Part shown: positions 9,078 to 13,580 of the stretch, one piece after another
Layout of the letters: every line of letters starts with the position of its first letter
Position numbering within the stretch: the first letter of the stretch is position 1
NCBI RefSeq assembly: GCF_000341285.1
Contig: NW_005178388.1
Coordinates: 1 to 13,580 of the forward strand
DNA from: Galdieria sulphuraria
Taxonomy: Eukaryota > Rhodophyta > Bangiophyceae > Galdieriales > Galdieriaceae
Direction: 5' to 3'
DNA length: 13,580 bases
Position numbers and translations under genes: made by a program
Notes under the pieces: generated by a model
Seen by the model: the letters and a program-made list of their open reading frames with translations, nothing else
What the model was told of the DNA's origin: nothing
Databases searched by the model: none

Positions 9078-10194
9078 TTGATAAGTTAGACTGTATTACG
9101 TCAGTGGTACATGGAATATTAATAATAGTTTTCGTCATAAAAGTACGAATTTGACCTATTTTTTACCATACAGGAAAATTGTATTGTTGACTTTACAAAA
9201 TAAAAGGGCATCATTTGCACACTTACGACTATTCCTGCACATTACTTTCAGTAGAACTATATACGGTCCTGATTTTGAACAACAAATAGGGTATCGAGTT
9301 ACTTTACTGGTCGATTTTCGATTTTGCTTGTACCTGTTTGAGACTAATCTTTGTCTTTTGATTCTTGAAATGAACTTGTTTGTTACCTCATGATAGTATG
9401 ATGAAGCAACTAGTCGTCATTTCATTTTTTAAAACGTCGACGTACAACCTTTCAGAAGCTTTTTTCATTGGAAATCCCGAACACAAAGAATCTCTTTGTC
9501 CCGTGATAGTTGTTTTGCATTTGTAGAGATGTGTAACTCCAAGTGATCAATTCGAGACAATCTAGTCAGTTGAATCAAGTAATCTTTGACAAGTGAACTT
9601 GCAGTATCATGAAAGTGTACAACATACTGTCGTATGTGATCTTGAATCTACTACTGCGATCTATCTTGATACATTATAATGTTCTTATGTCGAAACTAAA
9701 CCTTTTGACTATTTATGCTTCAGAACAATTCCATCTTACTTGTTTTTACCCTAAGACCAGCTTGATATGAAGTAGTCATCTAGTCGATAAGGATAAGATA
9801 ATATCTCTATTTCGTTTTTTCTCTTCATTATCGGCGTAATTGTAGAATGGTGAAGATCCTGTTCTTTAGAGTTGCAACATGTTCTAAATACAGTTGAATG
9901 CTCATTGTACAAGAAAAGGAATGAAGATGATAGAAATTAGGATTCGAAGACTGCGGGATGATGTAAATTCAAAGAAAGAATCAACTAGATTGCAGTCAAA
10001 GTTCTGTACAAGCTATCTATTGGAAATAGAAATTGAACTCGTCCTAGTACGACCTACTGGTTGTTTTCCCTTGTTCATATGAATGAATTGTCATAAAAGA
10101 CAGATTTATGTTTTACATTGTATATACTTTTCGATTGAATAATATAGAAAGGTCATTTGAAAGAACTTCAAGGAAAAGAAGTAAATCAATGCTT

Positions 10195-10285
10195 CCCTGG
10201 TTTCACAGGGTTAAAATATCAGACCTATGATTTACAGATTTTGAGGTTGATCCTCACAAAAAGCAGAATCAATTCTGTGATTTTT
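10195..10285 (+). ncRNA. Candidate structured small RNA (three hairpins and a T5 tail)
   Basis: Three perfect stems follow one another. CCCTG/CAGGG with a 6-nt loop spans 10195-10210. TGAGG/CCTCA with a 5-nt loop spans 10242-10256 and extends by three A:T pairs past a bulged C. CAGAAT/ATTCTG with a 2-nt loop spans 10264-10277. A TTTTT run at 10281-10285 follows, as expected of a Pol III terminator. The second stem's GAGGTTGATCCTC resembles GAGGTTCGATCCTC in the element at 6557-6622. I do not recognise it as tRNA, U-snRNA, SRP or RNase P RNA, and no A or B box is clear. A 2-nt loop is too tight for RNA as drawn, so that stem would open slightly. Chance clustering remains possible. Confidence 0.22.
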
Positions 10286-13200
10286 ACACAAGTAGCAGCA
10301 AAACACAAACTTCTTGTCCTGTTCTAATTTCAGGATCTTTTTGTATCTCCTTTGCTGCTTGAACTTTTTACAACCTTTGGTGGTTTTCATTCCCTCTTAA
10401 TCTCGGACTATTACCAGAATTGATTCAAGTGATAAATGACAATGCATTTATGCCGTACCAATACCTTGTTTCTATTGATGAGTTGAATTTGAATCTTATT
10501 TCAGAGTGATATCCGAAACAATTCTGGTTACAGCTGTATTGAAGGAAGTAATGATCACTTGCTTTAGAATACTCTGAATCTTAACACTTCTAGTTAAATC
10601 TCAACGGGATATGGCACAATTATTCTAGTAGATACGTAAAAAAGGTCTTCTCAACGTATTTAGAAGTTGGTTACTGTTTTATATTACTTGAATTGTATAC
10701 TGAATTCAATGATTTACTGTTCATTGGAAAGAAAGTAAGACATCTTTTGATACTGTTCATTTAAGATGACATTTTGTGTAAGAGTTGGTCATTTGTTGAT
10801 TACTAGTCGAATATCTCATCAAGACGAAATTCTGTCTCATAAGTAAATGAAATGTCCTCTATAGTTGATTCAACTTTTGAATTCTTAGAGATTACACTGA
10901 ATTTATCGAACGAGTTAGTCCTTATCCCGAGAAAAACTATTTGCCATATAGTATTAATAGTAGTATTATTGCTAAGGATACCGAAGACTAGGGAGCTGAG
11001 GACTTGGTTTGAGAAAAACTTGGTAGTGTTTGAGTGTCCAATAATTCCTCCGCGATACTTGCACTTTATTTGCGATACCGGATATGTATTTCTTGATCGT
11101 TTCATCCTAGATAGCTTCGCGAATCGACTCAAGCCGTGAATCGCATTATACCTTTGCAGCGCCACGAATATTTGCTACTAGTTTATATATTTTGATATTA
11201 ACTAGTTGTTTGTTTAGATATAACTACGTTAACCTGTACTTGATTCAATTGATTACTACTTGTTTTGAAGTGCTTTTAGTTATACTATTTCGTTCCAACC
11301 AAGCATCATTGGGTGAGCTATATTCATTTCCTAGGCAAGAGTAAGGATTCTGATGTCAATTTCTTTCAAGTACTCACATTTTAATGCGTTGCTTGTTAGA
11401 AACGTTCAAAGTTGGCTATGAAATATAGCCTTAGTAATGAATGGAGTCAATGTGTTAGACAAGATAACGGCACAACTCGATGCACAAAAAGTGGAATCAA
11501 CGTTTTCATTCAAAATCAATTGTTTGATAGCAAGACTAATATACGTTGTTATCTTTTTAGGGGTATCTAAGAGAGAGTTGTTTGAATTGTCATTATGTGG
11601 ACATTGGCTTATCCAATAGAGTTTCTGTTAGATAGTGTTTTTATAAGATGGATTCTTTAAGGTAGAATTGATACTTTATTGACCACTAGTTGTCGAGTTG
11701 ATAAAGACTTTGTACCTTTGCACTTGAAATCTTGCTGTTGTATGTACAGAGTCTTTATATTCGAAGCAGTGTTTTATGTGGTCTTTAGGCACCCTGTATG
11801 CTTGATTCAGCATCGAATTGTCCAAGATTATCTCGAATTGTCTAAAATAATTTAGTCTTTAACCTAAAAGGATGATTTACAGACTATTATTTGGATTACT
11901 TAAAATCAAGTCGAAGATCAATTCATTTGAGAATCACTAGGTGAGAATCCGAATTGCAGCAAAGCATCAATTTTCCCTTGATATTTGCATGCTGTGTGCA
12001 CTACTGGGCAGGTGGTCGACCACAAATCAATTTTGGTACATTTGTGGATTGAATTTCATATAGAGTGAAAGCGTGTTTCTAGAATATTGAGAACATGTCA
12101 CTATGGATGAGCATAGATCAATCAGCATCTACTATTCTTGTATCTGTACGGAATTCAATTGAACTTTGTTTGAATCCATTGATTCCTATCAATATTGGTG
12201 TAGCACGTTCTCGTTTTACTGCCTCGGTACCAAGATCAACTTGCGTCGTAGAATCATCATCTTTTTTGATAAAGGTATTGTGCTAAAAGTCTATTGCTTG
12301 TTTCTATTGACTGGTCGGAGAGTAGTCATCAACTTGTTATCTAATCTTTTCAAGAAAGTTGCAATTACTGAACACTAAAAACTGAACTTTTATTGTAAAA
12401 AAGTATGACACGATAAACTATACTATTCATAGACTACAGAATCATTTGATTTAGAAGAAGATTCAACTAGTTTGTAGACGATTGGTCAGAAACGAGCTGC
12501 GAAAAGAAGCAATGTAACCTTGCTGATACAAGCTATTGAATCTCTTTTTTCATGTTTATATGTTATATAGTACAAGATAAAGAAAATGATTCCTTTATTT
12601 CAACTTTTATACAACTCGCTAAACAAAAAATACACCAATTTGCTTTGGAAGAAAATGGATGATGAAAGATATAAAGTGAAAAAAGAAAGAAATGGCTTTC
12701 TAGTTCAATAGACTACAGAGATACTATTATGAGCCAAAAGTCTTGAATTTGATTCTCATTAGAAACATCAACGATACTCTGTTCGTCATTAGTAGAAAAA
12801 ATATTCCCTACTATCACCTCATACTGGTAACAGTAGAACGTTTATGGCATTTTGTTTTGTTTATCCATTTTACTGATATGCATGACCTGTACTTGTAGAT
12901 CGTAAAAATAAGGAGTAGGCTGTTGAAACAATATGTTTAATGTACGTTTATTTTATGGCATCCCTAGTTGTTACAAGTTGCCCAAAGCTTAGAAGACCTG
13001 AATATTTGAGGCATTCTTTATCTTTTTTACACTCACCTTATTCTTCTTTCTATTCTATTTTTCTTATTGAAAATGAATATCATACAATTCTCACTGATAG
13101 AAGACAGTCAAATTTCTTTTCAAAAAGTTACATTGTAGAATAAAGCAAGGAATATACAATCTTACTTGCAGAATCATTATTTGCATTTCTGTAGATATTA

Positions 13201-13580
13201 TTCTTTATATAGTTGTAACTTTCTTTACTGGTTTGGAAAGTGTAGACAACAACATTTATAGGAAGAACAATATCAAGTTTATGATTCAACTTGATCTCGA
13301 TACTATTATTCCATGAAGAAGAATATCACTCCTCATCATACTCGACGAATGGCTTTGGATTCGAACTAATCAATCAATCTTTGTCGATCAACAGCTTGAC
13401 CGCAAAGAAGTTGCTTGTATTTATTTCCATTGCAAAAATCATTGAGGTCTTGGTACAAACTGGCAGAAATGATCATAAAAGCAGAATTTACTATCTGATT
13501 TGCACATTTGACGACAACAATAACAGCAACTCTTGGAAGAGATAGGACAACACTTCTCACTACAGCATTATTCTCGAAGA
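10286..13580. other. Gene-free AT-rich stretch to the right edge
   Basis: No gene I can support. The longest frame is minus 10803-11165, with an ATG at 11105 giving 100 residues that have a basic start and an acidic end. The opposite strand is open over 10852-11139. Neither has a motif and both fit chance. Other frames (11437-11619, 12095-12378, 12940-13143 and 13291-13545, all plus) are short, several without ATG. A degenerate 20-bp tandem pair lies at 11813-11852. Confidence 0.5.
11813..11852. repeat. Degenerate 20-bp tandem duplication
   Basis: Two adjacent 20-bp units both begin TCGAATTGTC and continue with A/T-rich, partly matching sequence. Only two copies, with no larger array. Confidence 0.45.

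Larger units (their letters stand above)
8720..10194. other. Gene-free stretch with CAA microsatellites
   Basis: Apart from the two CAA tracts, nothing recognisable. The frame at plus 9151-9393 (80 codons) has no ATG start and reads as generic hydrophobic AT-rich translation. Plus 9894-10082 does not look like a known protein. The minus frame near 8915-8990 gives a signal-peptide-like run only because it translates the CAA/TTG tract. Confidence 0.5.

Noticed and set aside
10803-11165. Open frames on both strands (120 codons from a GTG on minus, 95 on plus)
   Set aside because: No motif in either; the best ATG gives only 100 residues. Overlapping open frames on opposite strands usually mean one or both are accidental.
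12002-12285. Minus-strand two-exon reading across a 54-bp GT..AG interval near 12064-12117
   Set aside because: Both exons are short, there is no ATG, and frames of about 50 codons are common by chance here.

Overview
The window reads as eukaryotic nuclear DNA. It is AT-rich, has one long intronless ORF with an A at -3 of its ATG, a downstream AATAAA, no bacterial-style gene packing or ribosome binding sites, and GT..AG intron-like signals of about 45 bp. The organism cannot be fixed from sequence alone. A unicellular eukaryote with compact introns, such as a Galdieria-like red alga or another protist, would fit. That is inference.

Layout. Positions 1-396 (minus) hold a decayed copy of the N-terminal part of the main gene's family; it runs off the left edge. 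Positions 1139-3619 (minus) hold the only convincing intact gene, an 826-residue protein. From N to C terminus it has a P-loop NTPase with an unusual Walker A, Walker B and a STAND-like GxP motif, then a putative PD-(D/E)xK-like (restriction-endonuclease fold) segment, then a C-terminal SAM-like domain. NTPase plus REase-fold nuclease recalls the Crinkler/transposon-derived NTPase-nuclease proteins of eukaryotes. The decayed and intact copies lie head-to-tail, so this is a small paralog cluster.

Positions 3620-13580 are almost empty of recognisable genes. Within them I support only weak candidates: a C2H2 zinc-finger segment on the minus strand at 8399-8719, possibly two exons; a bulged 66-nt inverted repeat at 6557-6622 with tRNA-like words; a cluster of three perfect hairpins followed by a T run at 10195-10285; short CAA microsatellites; and a 16-bp palindrome. 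Most other open frames here are the length expected by chance at this base composition. Many have no ATG.

How the parts may work together: the intact gene looks like a self-contained NTP-driven switch with a possible nuclease effector and a protein-interaction module. The broken copy beside it shows that the family duplicates and decays locally. No operon-like or pathway partnership is visible.
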